Source of the DNA: Ramlibacter henchirensis
Lineage (GTDB): Bacteria > Pseudomonadota > Gammaproteobacteria > Burkholderiales > Burkholderiaceae_C
Assembly (NCBI RefSeq): GCF_004682015.1
Contig: NZ_SMLM01000003.1
Span: forward strand, 62,001-126,000
Length of the DNA: 64,000 nucleotides
Reading direction: 5' to 3'
The notes under the pieces were generated by a model. The model did no database searches. It was not told where the DNA came from and worked only from the letters and a program-made list of their open reading frames with translations. The translations under genes and the position numbers were made by a program. Each line of letters begins with the position of its first letter. Positions within the stretch are counted from its first letter, which is position 1. This document shows positions 10,483-22,235 of the stretch, in pieces.

Positions 10483-11526
10483 ATGCTGTTCGAGCAGGTC
10501 GCCGCGGGCGGCTGCCGGTCCTACCTGGTCGGTTGCCCGGACACCTGCGCGGCCGCGGTGATCGATCCCGAGGCCAGCCAGGTCGATCGCTACCTCGCGC
10601 TCGCCGCGCGCGATGGCCTGCGCATACGCTACGTGATCGACACGCACACGCATGCCGACCACTTTTCGGCCGGCAAGCAGCTGGCGCGCAAGGTGGACGC
10701 GCCCGTGGTCATGCACCGCCAGAGCACGGTGCCCACCGTGGACATGCGGGTGGATGACGGCGACATGGTGATCGTCGGCAAGCTGCGCCTGCAGGTGCTG
10801 CACACGCCGGGCCATACGCGGGATTCGATGTGCCTGCACGTCGCGGACCGCGTCTTCACGGGCGATACCTTGTTGATCGGCGGCACCGGCCGCACGGACC
10901 TGCCGACAGGGGACTCTTCGGCGCTGTACGACAGCCTGTTCGGCAAGCTGCTGCGGCTCGATCCGGCCACGCTGGTTTTCCCGGCCCACGAGTACAAGGG
11001 GCGCGATCACACGACCCTCGGCCAGGAGCTGGCGAGCAACCCGCGCCTGCAGGTGCGGGAGCGCGAAGCGTTCATCGAGCTGATGTCCAGCCTCAACCTG
11101 GCCATGCCCGACCACATCACCGAAGCGCTGCGCACCAACCTCAGCGGCGGCAAGACCGTGGCGCAGATGCTGGCCGAGGCGGCGGCGACCGTGCCCTTCA
11201 TGTCCATGCAGCAGTTGCAGCAGCGGATCGGCGCCCGCGATGACGAACTGATCGTCCTGGACGTTCGTGAGCGCGAAGCCTGGGAGGCGGGGCACATCCC
11301 CGGCGCTAGGCTCCTGCCGCGCGGGCAGCTGGAGTTGCGGGTGAACGAGGAGTTGCCCGATCCCACCAGCCGCATCGTCACCTGCTGCGAGTTCGGCCGC
11401 ATCTCCACGCTGGCGGCGGCGACGCTGCGGGAGATGGGCTTCCAGCGCGCGGTGGCGCTGGATGGCGGGATGAAGGCCTGGCGCGAGGCGGGTTATCCCC
11501 TCGAGTCGGCGCCCGTACGGCACTGA
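10483..11526 (+). CDS. Persulfide dioxygenase (ETHE1-like) fused to rhodanese domain
   Basis: Two-domain cytosolic protein of 347 residues. Residues 1 to about 240 form a metallo-beta-lactamase fold with the iron-site motif THTHADH (His55, His57, Asp59, His60) and the ETHE1-like stretch HTPGHTRDSMC and GTGRTDLP. The C-terminal part is a rhodanese domain with IVLDVREREAWEAGHIPG and the active-site loop IVTCCEFGR, where the second cysteine should be catalytic. Such fusions (PRF type, known from Burkholderia) oxidise glutathione persulfide to sulfite and exchange sulfane sulfur with thiosulfate. Function here is by family. ATG 10483 follows the peroxiredoxin stop by 13 bases. Confidence 0.88.
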   Translation: MLFEQVAAGGCRSYLVGCPDTCAAAVIDPEASQVDRYLALAARDGLRIRYVIDTHTHADHFSAGKQLARKVDAPVVMHRQSTVPTVDMRVDDGDMVIVGKLRLQVLHTPGHTRDSMCLHVADRVFTGDTLLIGGTGRTDLPTGDSSALYDSLFGKLLRLDPATLVFPAHEYKGRDHTTLGQELASNPRLQVREREAFIELMSSLNLAMPDHITEALRTNLSGGKTVAQMLAEAAATVPFMSMQQLQQRIGARDDELIVLDVREREAWEAGHIPGARLLPRGQLELRVNEELPDPTSRIVTCCEFGRISTLAAATLREMGFQRAVALDGGMKAWREAGYPLESAPVRH

Positions 11527-11563
11527 GTGCGCCGGGCGCCACCGAACTGGAGCCGCCGTCGGG

Positions 11564-11836
11564 CTAGACGGCCGTCGCGCCGTCGATCACGGCGCTCACG
11601 CGCGAGATGCGGTTGGCCGGGAAGCCGCCCTTCTCGGCATGCTCTAGCACGTCCTTCTCGCTGTCCGCGATGTAGACGCAGTAGACCTTGTCGTCCGTGA
11701 CGTAGCTCTGTTGCCAGTTCACGCGCGGCCCCATGCTGCGCAGCACGTCGCAGGATTTCTGGGCGACCGCCTGGAGCTCCTGGGGCGACAGCTTGCCGGC
11801 ATTCGGGATCTCGCGCTCGATGACGTACTTGGGCAT
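11564..11836 (-). CDS. Small DUF4242 protein (SCO4226-like nickel-binding family)
   Basis: A 90-residue soluble protein starting MPKYVIEREIPNAGKL with the family-typical ending EHAEKGGFPANRISRV. The DUF4242 fold is a ferredoxin-like dimer; one member, Streptomyces SCO4226, is reported to bind nickel. That is family knowledge, and metal binding here is unproven. ATG 11836 has an AAGGA ribosome binding site. A candidate promoter (TTGGCT, 16-base spacer, CATACT at 11864-11891) suggests independent transcription. It lies just downstream of, and on the same strand as, a Ni/Co exporter gene, which fits a role in nickel handling. Confidence 0.8.
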   Translation of the reverse strand: MPKYVIEREIPNAGKLSPQELQAVAQKSCDVLRSMGPRVNWQQSYVTDDKVYCVYIADSEKDVLEHAEKGGFPANRISRVSAVIDGATAV

Positions 11837-11863
11837 GGCGGTGTCCTTGGTGGTTGGGCGGCA

Positions 11864-11891
11864 AGTATGGTTCGCAACTGCCAAAAGCCAA
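11864..11891 (-). promoter_or_regulatory. Candidate sigma-70 promoter of the DUF4242 gene
   Basis: On the minus strand, TTGGCT (11891-11886) and CATACT (11869-11864) are separated by 16 bases. The expected transcription start lies about 20 bases before the start codon. Confidence 0.4.
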
Positions 11892-11920
11892 GACGCACAT
11901 TGCGTGCGCTGCAGCACTGC

Positions 11921-12931
11921 TCAGCGGGCAGCCGGATGCCAAGCCCGAACGTGGATCTCGATGGTGGAATGCGCCACGTCCGTGTGTGCCGACATCCAGC
12001 CGCGGACGGTGTCGGCCGTCAGGGTGGCGTCGTTCGTCACCGCCGTGAGGGCGCAGGAGTAGGCGGAGCGTCCCACGCGCCAGACGTGCAGGTCGACGAT
12101 GCTCGTGCCGCTGTCCCGGCCGTTCGTCTCGACCGCGCGCCGGATGCCGTCGACGACGGGATGGTCCATCTCGCGGTCGAGTAGCACCTTGCCGGTCTGC
12201 ACGATCAGCCCCTTGGCCCACAGGGCCACGAAGGCGGCGCCGAAGATGCCCATCAGCGGGTCGAGCCAGGCCCAGCCCCAGAGCCAGCCGCCCAGCAGCG
12301 CGATGATGGCCAGCACCGACGTTGCGGCATCGGTCACGACGTGCAGGTACGCGGACTTCAGGTTCAGATCCTCGTGGTGATGGGGATCATCGCCATGCAG
12401 ATGCTCGTGGCCATCGTGCTCGTGCGCCGATTGCTCGTGCGCAAGGTGCTCGTGCGCATGGCCGTGATCGTGGCGGTGCGCCTTGCCGAGGATGAACGCC
12501 GAAGCAATGTTCACGACCAGCCCCAGAGCCGCGACGGCGATCGCTTCCCCGTACGCGATCGGTTCCGGCGAGAGCAGCCGTTCCACGGAACCGGCGAGCA
12601 TGAGCGCCGCCACCGCAAGCAACAGGACCGCGCTCGTGAAGCCACCGAGCACCTCGATCTTCCAGGTACCGAAAGCAAAGCGGTCATCCCCGGCATGACG
12701 CCGCGCCGCCGCATAGGCGAACGCACTCAGCCCGATGGCGAGCGCATGCGTGCTCATGTGAAAGCCGTCGGCCAGCAGCGCCATCGAGTTGTAGAACCAG
12801 CCGGCCGCGATCTCCGCGGCCATCGTCAGGGCCGTCAGCCAGACGACGAGCCGGGTGCCGCTCTCGGCGCGGGCATTGCCGCGGTCGAACACGTGCTCGT
12901 GGCGCCACTCGCTCAGGTCATGCGTGTGCAT
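11921..12931 (-). CDS. dmeF: Cation diffusion facilitator, DmeF-type Ni2+/Co2+ efflux protein
   Basis: Inner membrane proton-driven metal exporter of 336 residues with six predicted transmembrane helices. The N-terminus MHTHDLSEWRHEHVF is characteristic of the DmeF branch that exports cobalt and nickel. The CDF metal site HxxxD / DxxxD type residues are in LLADGFHMSTH and HVVTDAATSV. A very histidine-rich cytoplasmic loop (HDHGHAHEHLAHE, then HEHLHGDDPHHHED) sits between helices 4 and 5. A GATAAT at 12942-12947 only ten bases before the ATG suggests an almost leaderless mRNA. No dmeR-type regulator is adjacent. The DUF4242 protein follows on the same strand. Confidence 0.88.
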   Translation of the reverse strand: MHTHDLSEWRHEHVFDRGNARAESGTRLVVWLTALTMAAEIAAGWFYNSMALLADGFHMSTHALAIGLSAFAYAAARRHAGDDRFAFGTWKIEVLGGFTSAVLLLAVAALMLAGSVERLLSPEPIAYGEAIAVAALGLVVNIASAFILGKAHRHDHGHAHEHLAHEQSAHEHDGHEHLHGDDPHHHEDLNLKSAYLHVVTDAATSVLAIIALLGGWLWGWAWLDPLMGIFGAAFVALWAKGLIVQTGKVLLDREMDHPVVDGIRRAVETNGRDSGTSIVDLHVWRVGRSAYSCALTAVTNDATLTADTVRGWMSAHTDVAHSTIEIHVRAWHPAAR

Positions 12932-13032
12932 AAGCTGCCCGATTATCCGGGCTCCCGCCCGCGCGAGGTCACGCAGACACAGCCGGGCGCAACTCTGGTA
13001 CGGTGAAACTCAGTGCATCACCGGACACCGCC

Positions 13033-14421
13033 ATGCCCAGCCGCATCGAGAAAGACACCTTCGGGCCGATCGAAGTTCCGGCCGAGCGCCTTTGGGGCGC
13101 GCAGACGCAGCGCTCGCTGCAGAACTTCGCGATCTCGGGCGAGCGTCAGCCGCGCGAGTTGATCCGCGCCTTGGTACAGGTCAAGCGCGCCTCGGCCGTG
13201 GCCAATCACCTGCTCGGGCTGATGGATGACCGCAAGGCCTCGGCCATCATCGCGGCGGCGGACGAAGTGCTCGGCGGGCGGCATGACGATGAATTTCCGC
13301 TCGTGGTCTGGCAGACGGGCTCGGGCACGCAGAGCAACATGAACGTCAACGAGGTCCTGGCCAATCGCGCCAGCGAGCTGCTGGGCGGCGCGCGCGGCGA
13401 GGCCCGGCTGATCCATCCCAACGACGACGTCAACCGCAGCCAGTCGTCGAACGACGTGTTCCCCACCGCCATGCACGTTGCGGCGGTGGACGCGATCCGC
13501 AACAAGCTGCTGCCCGCGCTGCAGAAGCTGAAGGGCACGCTCGCCGACAAGAGCGAGGCTTTTCGCGACATCGTGAAGATCGGGCGCACCCATCTGCAGG
13601 ATGCGACGCCGCTCACGCTCGGCCAGGAGTTCTCCGGCTACGTGGCGCAGCTCGAACAATCCGACCGCCACCTGCACGCCAGCCTTCCCCACCTGTGCGA
13701 GCTGGCGCTGGGCGGTACCGCGGTGGGCACGGGGCTGAACGCACCTCCCGGCTACGCGGAGAAGGTGGCGCAGGAGCTGGCGCGGCTCACCGGGCTTCCA
13801 TTCGTCACGGCGCCGAACAAGTTCGAGGTGATGGCCGCGGCCGATGCGCTGGTGCATGCGCACGGCGCGCTCAAGACGCTCGCGGCCAGCCTGATGAAGA
13901 TCGCCAACGACATCCGCTGGCTGGCCAGCGGCCCGCGCAGCGGCATCGGCGAGCTCTCGATTCCGGAGAACGAGCCCGGCTCTTCGATCATGCCGGGCAA
14001 GGTGAATCCGACGCAGAGCGAGGCGCTGACCATGCTGTGCTGCCAGGTGTTCGGCAACGACGTCGCGATCAACTTCGGCGGCGCGTCGGGCAACTTCGAG
14101 CTCAATGTCTTCCGGCCCATGATCGCCCACAACTTCCTGCAAAGCGTGCGGCTGCTGGCCGACGGCATGAACAGCTTCAACGACCACTGCGCCGTGGGCA
14201 TAGAGCCGAACCGCGAGCGCATCACGGAGCTGGTCGACCGGTCGCTGATGCTGGTGACCGCGCTCAACCCGCACATAGGCTACGACAAGGCGGCGCAGAT
14301 CGCCAAGAAGGCGCACAAGGAGGGCACGACCTTGCGCGAGGCGGCGTTGGCCACGGGTTACGTGACTGCCGAGCAGTTCGACCAGTGGGTGCGGCCCGGA
14401 GACATGGTCGGCCCGCGCTGA
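13033..14421 (+). CDS. fumC: Class II fumarate hydratase FumC
   Basis: Iron-free tetrameric fumarase of the aspartase/fumarase superfamily that converts fumarate to malate and stays active under oxidative or iron-limiting conditions. Length 462 residues. Key motifs are [25 protein letters not shown], and the superfamily signature [11 protein letters not shown]. The ATG at 13033 ([16 protein letters not shown]) matches the family start; an earlier in-frame ATG at 13003 would add ten unrelated residues. It stands alone, divergent from dmeF. Confidence 0.96.
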   Translation: MPSRIEKDTFGPIEVPAERLWGAQTQRSLQNFAISGERQPRELIRALVQVKRASAVANHLLGLMDDRKASAIIAAADEVLGGRHDDEFPLVVWQTGSGTQSNMNVNEVLANRASELLGGARGEARLIHPNDDVNRSQSSNDVFPTAMHVAAVDAIRNKLLPALQKLKGTLADKSEAFRDIVKIGRTHLQDATPLTLGQEFSGYVAQLEQSDRHLHASLPHLCELALGGTAVGTGLNAPPGYAEKVAQELARLTGLPFVTAPNKFEVMAAADALVHAHGALKTLAASLMKIANDIRWLASGPRSGIGELSIPENEPGSSIMPGKVNPTQSEALTMLCCQVFGNDVAINFGGASGNFELNVFRPMIAHNFLQSVRLLADGMNSFNDHCAVGIEPNRERITELVDRSLMLVTALNPHIGYDKAAQIAKKAHKEGTTLREAALATGYVTAEQFDQWVRPGDMVGPR

Positions 14422-14425
14422 GCGC

Positions 14426-14815
14426 TCACGCGGGCCGGGCGCGTTCGGCCCGGCGCCGCTCGCGCAACCAGCCGACGAGGACCGCGACGAGCGCGGTCAG
14501 CAGCAGCAGCGTGAAGACGCCCACGCCCCAGACGACCAGCAGCACCGCGGGCATCAGGTCTTCCAGCCAGCCGGCCGAGCCCTGCAGCATGCGGATGGCC
14601 CACTCGACCATCGGCGCGGCCGCCTCGAGCCACTCGCGCCAGGCGGTGCCCAGCCACGCTTCGAGCGCTGGCGGCAACTGGATCTCGCGGATCCGTTCGC
14701 TGACCTGCGACCAGGGCAAGGCGGCCAGCATCGTCCAGCCCAGCCACGACACCCACATCGTGGCGGTCCACAGCACCAGCAGCAGCAGGCCCACGGCCCA
14801 GACGGCGATCAGCAT
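14426..14815 (-). CDS. Small two-helix membrane protein of unknown function
   Basis: I do not recognise the family. With the ATG at 14815 the product has 129 residues. That start is preferred over the ATG at 14842 because GGGAGA lies six bases upstream. It has an N-terminal transmembrane segment (MLIAVWAVGLLLLVLW), a central amphipathic region rich in Trp and Glu (WREWLEAAAPMVEWAIRML) and a C-terminal transmembrane segment (AVLLVVWGVGVFTLLLL) ending in a basic tail (GWLRERRRAERARP). It lies four bases from the convergent fumC stop and downstream of rpoD beyond the rpoD terminator. No function can be assigned. Confidence 0.75.
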   Translation of the reverse strand: MLIAVWAVGLLLLVLWTATMWVSWLGWTMLAALPWSQVSERIREIQLPPALEAWLGTAWREWLEAAAPMVEWAIRMLQGSAGWLEDLMPAVLLVVWGVGVFTLLLLTALVAVLVGWLRERRRAERARPA

Positions 14816-14882
14816 GGCGTTCTCCCGGTTCGTCTGATCCATGGACCCGCGGCGGCACGGCAGGGTTCCGCGCGCGCAAACG

Positions 14883-14909
14883 ACAACGGCGCCCGAAGGC
14901 GCCGTTGTG
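14883..14909 (-). terminator. Probable rpoD terminator
   Basis: Perfect inverted repeat ACAACGGCGCC / GGCGCCGTTGT around a CGAA loop (TTCG when read on the minus strand). It lies 18 bases past the rpoD stop. The following T tract is poor (CGTTTGC), so efficiency is uncertain. Confidence 0.6.
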
Positions 14910-14926
14910 TCCTCGCCGCGTGGCGG

Positions 14927-17311
<2,385 letters not shown>

Positions 17312-17527
17312 GAACGACCTCGGGCAAAGGAAACGGGATGCGCCACAACTACCCGGCGCGGGCGACGGAAGGCGCACGCATGACGCGCGCCTCCTACTGG
17401 GCAAGATGGGTGGGCGAACATTTGGAATGCAGTCCTTGCGGTGGAGTGGCGCTGTCGTGTCCGTCTGGATGCACGGTCGGCCGGGCCCGGAGGTGCTGCT
17501 GTCGCTCTTGCCGCTAGCAAACCCTAC

Positions 17528-17533
17528 ATTATA
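17528..17533 (-). promoter_or_regulatory. Candidate -10 of rpoD
   Basis: The minus strand reads TATAAT here, 17 bases past the dnaG stop. A TTGAAA lies upstream at 17553-17548 but only 14 bases away, which is short. The leader to the rpoD ATG would be about 210 bases; I see no other feature in the 17312-17549 gap. Confidence 0.4.
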
Positions 17534-17549
17534 TCTTTTCTTCGCGTTT

Positions 17550-19382
17550 TCAAGACCTTAGCGCGTGTTTCTGCTGCAACAGCGCCTGCTGCCTGCGGCT
17601 GAGTTCGAGCAGCCGGTCGACCCGCGACGGGTCGCTTTGCGGCACCTGGCTGGCCTGCTCGATCGCGGCGCCGACGACGTCCAGGTGGATCTCCAGCATC
17701 GACAGGCGCAGGTCCCTGTCGGTCGTGTCCAGGTCTTCCACCACGCGGCTGAGCGGCTGGCTGCCGTCGTAGGCCATGAGCTCCGTGGCGCGCGTCTCGA
17801 AGGCCTGGCCTCCCAGGCCGGCCTGGAGGGCGGCCCAGGGCTGGCCGCCATGTTCGTGCGTGGTGGCGTCGATCCAGGAGAACAGGTCGCCCAGCGGCGG
17901 CTGCAAGCCGCACAGGACCTCGTGGTCGTCATGGCCCAGCAGTTCCCACGCGCTGGAGTTGCGCAGGACCAAGCGGGCGACGGTCTCAGCGTACGCGATG
18001 GTCTTGGGCTTCACCGCCTGGCGCACCCCCGCGCCGTAGGCACGCTGCGGGCGGAAGCCGCGGGATGCGCGCGATCCCGAATGGCCCGGCACCCGCCACA
18101 GCTGGCCGAGCTCGTGCGTGCCCATCTGCGAACGCTCCGCGATGTCGGCGAACAGCTGGCGCTTGAGTGCGCCGTCGGGCAGCAGCGACCAGAGCGGGTG
18201 AGCAACCGTGAGCATGCGAGAGCGGCCCTCGGCCGTGGAGAGATCGCAGTCTTCCGCCGCGGCCTCGAGAAGGAAAACGCTCAACGGGACGGCCTGCCGC
18301 ACGTAGCGCTGGAACTCCTCGCGCCCGAACTCGCGGATGAAGCTGTCGGGGTCGTGCTCCGGGGGCAGGAACAGGAACTTCACCGTGCGCACATCGGTGG
18401 CGTAGGGCAGGGCGCCGTCCAGCGCCTTGCGCGCGGCCCGCCGGCCCGCGGCGTCTCCGTCGAAGCTGAAGACGACGCTGTCGGTAAACCGGAACAGCTT
18501 GTGCACGTGCTCCGGCGTGCAGGCGGTGCCAAGCGTGGCCACCGCGTTCGGGAATCCGAGCTGCGCGAGCGCGACGACGTCCATGTAGCCCTCGGTCACC
18601 AGCACGAAGCCGGCATCGCGAACGGCATTGCGCGCTTCGTACAGGCCGTACAGCTCGCGCCCCTTGCTGAAGACCGGCGTCTCGGGCGAGTTCAGGTACT
18701 TGGGTTTCTCGTCCCCGAGCACGCGGCCGCCAAAGCCGATGCACTCGCCCTTGACGTTGCGGATCGGAAACATCACGCGGTCGCGGAAGCGGTCGTAGCG
18801 CTTGCCGTCTTCCTCATTCACGATCACCAGGCCGCTCTCGGCCAGCAGCGGGTCGTCGTATTCGGGAAAGACGCTGGCCAGGCTGCGCCATCCCGCGGGC
18901 GCATAGCCCAGGCCGAACTGCTTCGCGATCTCGCCGGACAGGCCTCGGCCCTTGAGGTACTCGATCGCGCGCTGCGATCCCTTCAGGTGCTTGCGGTAGG
19001 CCTGGCCCGCTTTTTCCAGGACGTCGCTGAGCGTGGCCTGCTTCTCGCGCTGCTGCGCCGCGCGCTCGCGGTCCTCGGGCGAGCGTTCGTCCTGCGGCAC
19101 CTCCATGCCGTACTGGCCGGCCAGGTCCTTCACCGCGTCGATGAAGCCCATGCCGGCATGCTCCATCAGGAAGCCGATCGCGTTGCCGTGCTTGCCGCAT
19201 CCGAAGCAGTGGAAGAACTGCTTGGTGGGGCTGACCGTGAAGGAGGGACTCTTCTCCGAGTGGAAAGGGCACAGCCCCGAGAAGTTGGCGCCCGTCTTCT
19301 TCAGCTGGACATGGCGGCCGACGATCTCGACCACGTCCGCGCGGGCCAGCAACTCCTGGATGAACGACTGGGGAATGGCCAT
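17550..19382 (-). CDS. dnaG: DNA primase DnaG
   Basis: Synthesises RNA primers for lagging-strand replication in contact with DnaB helicase. Length 610 residues. The N-terminal zinc-binding domain has the CHC2 motif ([11 protein letters not shown] and [10 protein letters not shown]). The central TOPRIM/RNA polymerase domain includes [20 protein letters not shown] and [13 protein letters not shown], with the metal-binding Glu and Asp residues. A C-terminal helicase-binding domain follows. The start at 19382 ([12 protein letters not shown]) has no ribosome binding site, and an AAGAAT hexamer ends nine bases upstream. It is divergent from an acyl-CoA synthetase gene and heads the dnaG-rpoD pair. 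Confidence 0.96.
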   Translation of the reverse strand: MAIPQSFIQELLARADVVEIVGRHVQLKKTGANFSGLCPFHSEKSPSFTVSPTKQFFHCFGCGKHGNAIGFLMEHAGMGFIDAVKDLAGQYGMEVPQDERSPEDRERAAQQREKQATLSDVLEKAGQAYRKHLKGSQRAIEYLKGRGLSGEIAKQFGLGYAPAGWRSLASVFPEYDDPLLAESGLVIVNEEDGKRYDRFRDRVMFPIRNVKGECIGFGGRVLGDEKPKYLNSPETPVFSKGRELYGLYEARNAVRDAGFVLVTEGYMDVVALAQLGFPNAVATLGTACTPEHVHKLFRFTDSVVFSFDGDAAGRRAARKALDGALPYATDVRTVKFLFLPPEHDPDSFIREFGREEFQRYVRQAVPLSVFLLEAAAEDCDLSTAEGRSRMLTVAHPLWSLLPDGALKRQLFADIAERSQMGTHELGQLWRVPGHSGSRASRGFRPQRAYGAGVRQAVKPKTIAYAETVARLVLRNSSAWELLGHDDHEVLCGLQPPLGDLFSWIDATTHEHGGQPWAALQAGLGGQAFETRATELMAYDGSQPLSRVVEDLDTTDRDLRLSMLEIHLDVVGAAIEQASQVPQSDPSRVDRLLELSRRQQALLQQKHALRS

Positions 19383-19470
19383 CGGCTCGGTATTCTTACT
19401 TAATGGAGCCGCGATGCGGCCGGGCTTACGCTAGTGCCGCAGCCCGCCGGACAACACCAGGAGACACCGC

Positions 19471-21117
19471 ATGCCCAGCATTTTCGACCAGGACCTGCCG
19501 CGCAACGCGGCGAATTTCGCGCCGATCTCGCCGCTGTCGTTCCTGGAACGGTCCGCCGAGGTCTACCCGCAACAGCTGGCCGTGGTGCATGGCGAGCTGC
19601 GCCGCACCTGGTCGCAGCTGTACTCGCGCTGCCGGCAGCTGGCTTCTTCCCTGAAGCGCCGCGGCATCGGCAAGGGCGACACGGTGTCCGTGATCCTTCC
19701 CAACACCCCGCCGATGGTGGAGGCGCATTTCGGCATCCCGATGGCCGGGGCCGTGCTCAATGCGCTGAACACGCGCCTGGACGCCGAAACCATCGCGTTC
19801 ATGCTGGACCACGGCGAAGCCAAGGCGGTGATCGTCGATCCGGAGTTCGCACCGGTGATGAAGAAGGCGCTGGCGCTGCGCACGCGCAAGGCGCCGCTGC
19901 TGGTGGTCGACGTGGAGGATCCGCTGTTCACCGGCGCGGCCGAGCGGATCGGAGAGATCGGGTACGACGCCTTCGTCGCGCAAGGCGAAGCGGCGGACCC
20001 GTGGGAGCTGCCGGCCGACGAATGGGATGCGATCGCCCTCAACTACACGAGCGGCACCACCGGCAACCCCAAGGGCGTGGTCTACCACCACCGCGGTGCG
20101 GCGACCAACGCCGTTTCCAACATCCTCGAGTGGGACATGCCCAAGCACGCGGTGTACCTGTGGACGCTGCCCATGTTCCACTGCAACGGCTGGTGCTTCC
20201 CGTGGACGGTCGCGGCTCGCGCCGGCGTCAACGTGTGCCTGCGCCGCGTGGAAGCCAAAGCGATCATCGACGCGATCCGGCAGCACGGCGTGACGCACTA
20301 CTGCGGCGCACCCATCGTTCACGGCATGCTGGTCAACGCGCCGGACGAAATGAAGCAGGGCCTGCCGCGCGGCGTGAAGGCCATGGTGGCGGGCGCCGCG
20401 CCACCGGCGTCGATGATCGAAGGCATGGAGCGCCTCGGCTTCGACCTCACGCACGTCTATGGCCTGACCGAGGTGTATGGCCCCGCAACGGTCTGCCCGA
20501 AGCACGAGGAGTGGGAGCAGCTGGACATCGGCGAGCGTGCGCGGCTGAATGCGCGCCAGGGCGTGCGCTACCACCTGCAGCAGGGCGCGCGCGTGCTGGA
20601 TCCGGAGACGATGCGGCCCGTGCCCTGGGACGGCGAGACCATGGGCGAGATCATGTTCCGCGGGAACATCACGATGAAGGGCTACCTGAAGAACGCGAAG
20701 GCCACCGAAGAGGCCTTCGCGGGCGGCTGGTTCCACACGGGCGACCTCGCGGTGCAGTACCCGGACGGCTACATCAAGATCAAGGATCGCAGCAAGGACA
20801 TCATCATCTCGGGCGGCGAGAACATCTCCTCGATCGAGGTGGAGGACGTTCTCTATCGCCACCCCGACGTGCTGGCCGCTGCAGTCGTGGCCCGGCCCGA
20901 TCCGAAGTGGGGCGAGACGCCGTGCGCCTTCGTCGAACTGAAGCCCGGTGCCACCACCGGGGCCGAGGACATCGTGGCGCATTGCCGCAAGCACCTGGCG
21001 GGTTTCAAGGTGCCCAGGGCCGTGGTCTTCGGCGAGCTGCCGAAGACGTCGACCGGCAAGATCCAGAAGTTCGAGCTGCGCAAGCAGGCCGGCAGCGCCG
21101 ACGCGATCGACGTCTGA
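19471..21117 (+). CDS. Acyl-CoA synthetase (AMP-forming), medium/short-chain type
   Basis: Activates a carboxylic acid to its CoA thioester through an acyl-adenylate. The 548-residue protein belongs to the ANL superfamily. The AMP-binding P-loop is YTSGTTGNPKG near residue 192, later motifs are HVYGLTEVYGP and GWFHTGDLAVQYPDG, and the catalytic lysine sits in KTSTGKIQKFELR near the C-terminus. Its overall pattern (FHCNGWCFPW) resembles the DmdB/medium-chain synthetase group, but the substrate cannot be read from sequence. ATG 19471 has an AGGAGA ribosome binding site. It is convergent with the Bug protein gene. Confidence 0.9.
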   Translation: MPSIFDQDLPRNAANFAPISPLSFLERSAEVYPQQLAVVHGELRRTWSQLYSRCRQLASSLKRRGIGKGDTVSVILPNTPPMVEAHFGIPMAGAVLNALNTRLDAETIAFMLDHGEAKAVIVDPEFAPVMKKALALRTRKAPLLVVDVEDPLFTGAAERIGEIGYDAFVAQGEAADPWELPADEWDAIALNYTSGTTGNPKGVVYHHRGAATNAVSNILEWDMPKHAVYLWTLPMFHCNGWCFPWTVAARAGVNVCLRRVEAKAIIDAIRQHGVTHYCGAPIVHGMLVNAPDEMKQGLPRGVKAMVAGAAPPASMIEGMERLGFDLTHVYGLTEVYGPATVCPKHEEWEQLDIGERARLNARQGVRYHLQQGARVLDPETMRPVPWDGETMGEIMFRGNITMKGYLKNAKATEEAFAGGWFHTGDLAVQYPDGYIKIKDRSKDIIISGGENISSIEVEDVLYRHPDVLAAAVVARPDPKWGETPCAFVELKPGATTGAEDIVAHCRKHLAGFKVPRAVVFGELPKTSTGKIQKFELRKQAGSADAIDV

Positions 21118-21130
21118 GCCCGCGGCTCAG
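21114..21130. terminator. Hairpin spanning two convergent stop codons
   Basis: CTGAGCC / GGCTCAG with loop CGC overlaps the stop codons of the acyl-CoA synthetase and the Bug protein gene. There is no T run on either side, so it may act only weakly. Confidence 0.4.
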
Positions 21131-22110
21131 GTCTTCAGCGAGAGCCCGAGGCGCTCGATGATCTGCTTTTCCTTCTGGTACTGCTCGCGCATGAACTTCG
21201 TGTAGTCCTCGGTGTTCATGTAGATCACCGACTGGTCGTACTTCTCGAAGCTGGCCAGCACCGCGGGGTCTTCCGTCGTCTTCTTGAAGGCGTCGTGCAG
21301 GCGGCGCGTGACGGCGGGGTCCATGCCTTTGGGGCCGCCGATCCCGAAAGGCGAGTCCGACACCGTGTCGTAGCCCAGTTCGTTGAGCGTGGGCACGTTC
21401 GGCCAGCGCTTCGTGCGCTTCGATCCATACGTGGCCAACAAGCGGCAGGTGCCCGCATCGACGTGCGGGCCCCAGCCCGTCGCGTCACTGTGCGACATGA
21501 CGTGGCCGCCCAGCAGCGCCTGCATGCCGTCGGCGTTGCCCTTGAACGGCACGTGCTGCAGCTTGATGCCGGCCTTCATGGCGAACTCCTCCACGGCCAG
21601 GTGCGGCGTGGTGCCGTTGCCAGTGGAGCCGAAGGTGAACTGGCCGGGGTTGGCCTTGGCGTAGTCGACCAGGTCCTTCACGGATTTGATCGGCGAGTCC
21701 GCGCGCACCACCAGCCCGAACGTGTAGCCGGTCAGCAGGGCGATGTAGGTGAAATCCGCCAGCGGGTCGAACTGCATCTTCTGCATGTGCGGAAGGCGCA
21801 CCACGCCGATGGTGAGCTGCGATAGCGTGTAGCCGTCGGGCTTGGCGGTCAGCAGCTCGTTGGGACCGAGCATGCCGCTGGCGCCAGCCTTGTTCTCCAC
21901 CACCATCTGCCCGCCCAGCGCCTTGGCTGCGCTGTCGGCGATCGCCCGCATCACCGCATCCGTCGAGCCGCCGGCGGGCCAGGGACAGATCAGCTTGATC
22001 GGCCGCGACGGGAAGGCTTGTGCGAACGCCAGTCGCGGCGCGGCGATCATGGCTGCGCCGGCGGCGATCGCCTTGTGGAAAGCACGGCGGGTGGAAACGG
22101 GTTGGCTCAT
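21127..22110 (-). CDS. Bug-family (TctC-like) periplasmic solute-binding protein
   Basis: Tripartite tricarboxylate transporter substrate receptor of 327 residues. The start at 22110 (MSQPVSTRRAFHK) follows a GGAGG ribosome binding site. The N-terminus has a twin-arginine-like motif (STRRAFHKAIAAG) and a hydrophobic core ending AFAQAFPS, so export and cleavage after Ala-Gln or nearby is likely. Family motifs include PIKLICPWPAGGSTDAVMR and VENKAGASGMLGPNEL. No tctA/tctB permease genes are near, as is common for the expanded Bug family in Burkholderiales. The ligand is unknown. Confidence 0.92.
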   Translation of the reverse strand: MSQPVSTRRAFHKAIAAGAAMIAAPRLAFAQAFPSRPIKLICPWPAGGSTDAVMRAIADSAAKALGGQMVVENKAGASGMLGPNELLTAKPDGYTLSQLTIGVVRLPHMQKMQFDPLADFTYIALLTGYTFGLVVRADSPIKSVKDLVDYAKANPGQFTFGSTGNGTTPHLAVEEFAMKAGIKLQHVPFKGNADGMQALLGGHVMSHSDATGWGPHVDAGTCRLLATYGSKRTKRWPNVPTLNELGYDTVSDSPFGIGGPKGMDPAVTRRLHDAFKKTTEDPAVLASFEKYDQSVIYMNTEDYTKFMREQYQKEKQIIERLGLSLKT

Positions 22111-22235
22111 GGCTGCCTCCTGTGGTCCCGGCAATCTAGACCGCGGCGCCAGCCTGAACCATGGGACAAGCCCGATTCGGGCAAGCCCTGTAACAGCGGC
22201 GCCCGGTCCCCGGTGCGCCGCACGATACTGGACTC

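Noticed and set aside
9669..10484. Upstream extension of the class I fumarase frame
   Set aside because: The open frame continues over the peroxiredoxin gene on the other strand without homologous content; the ATG at 9668 matches the family start.
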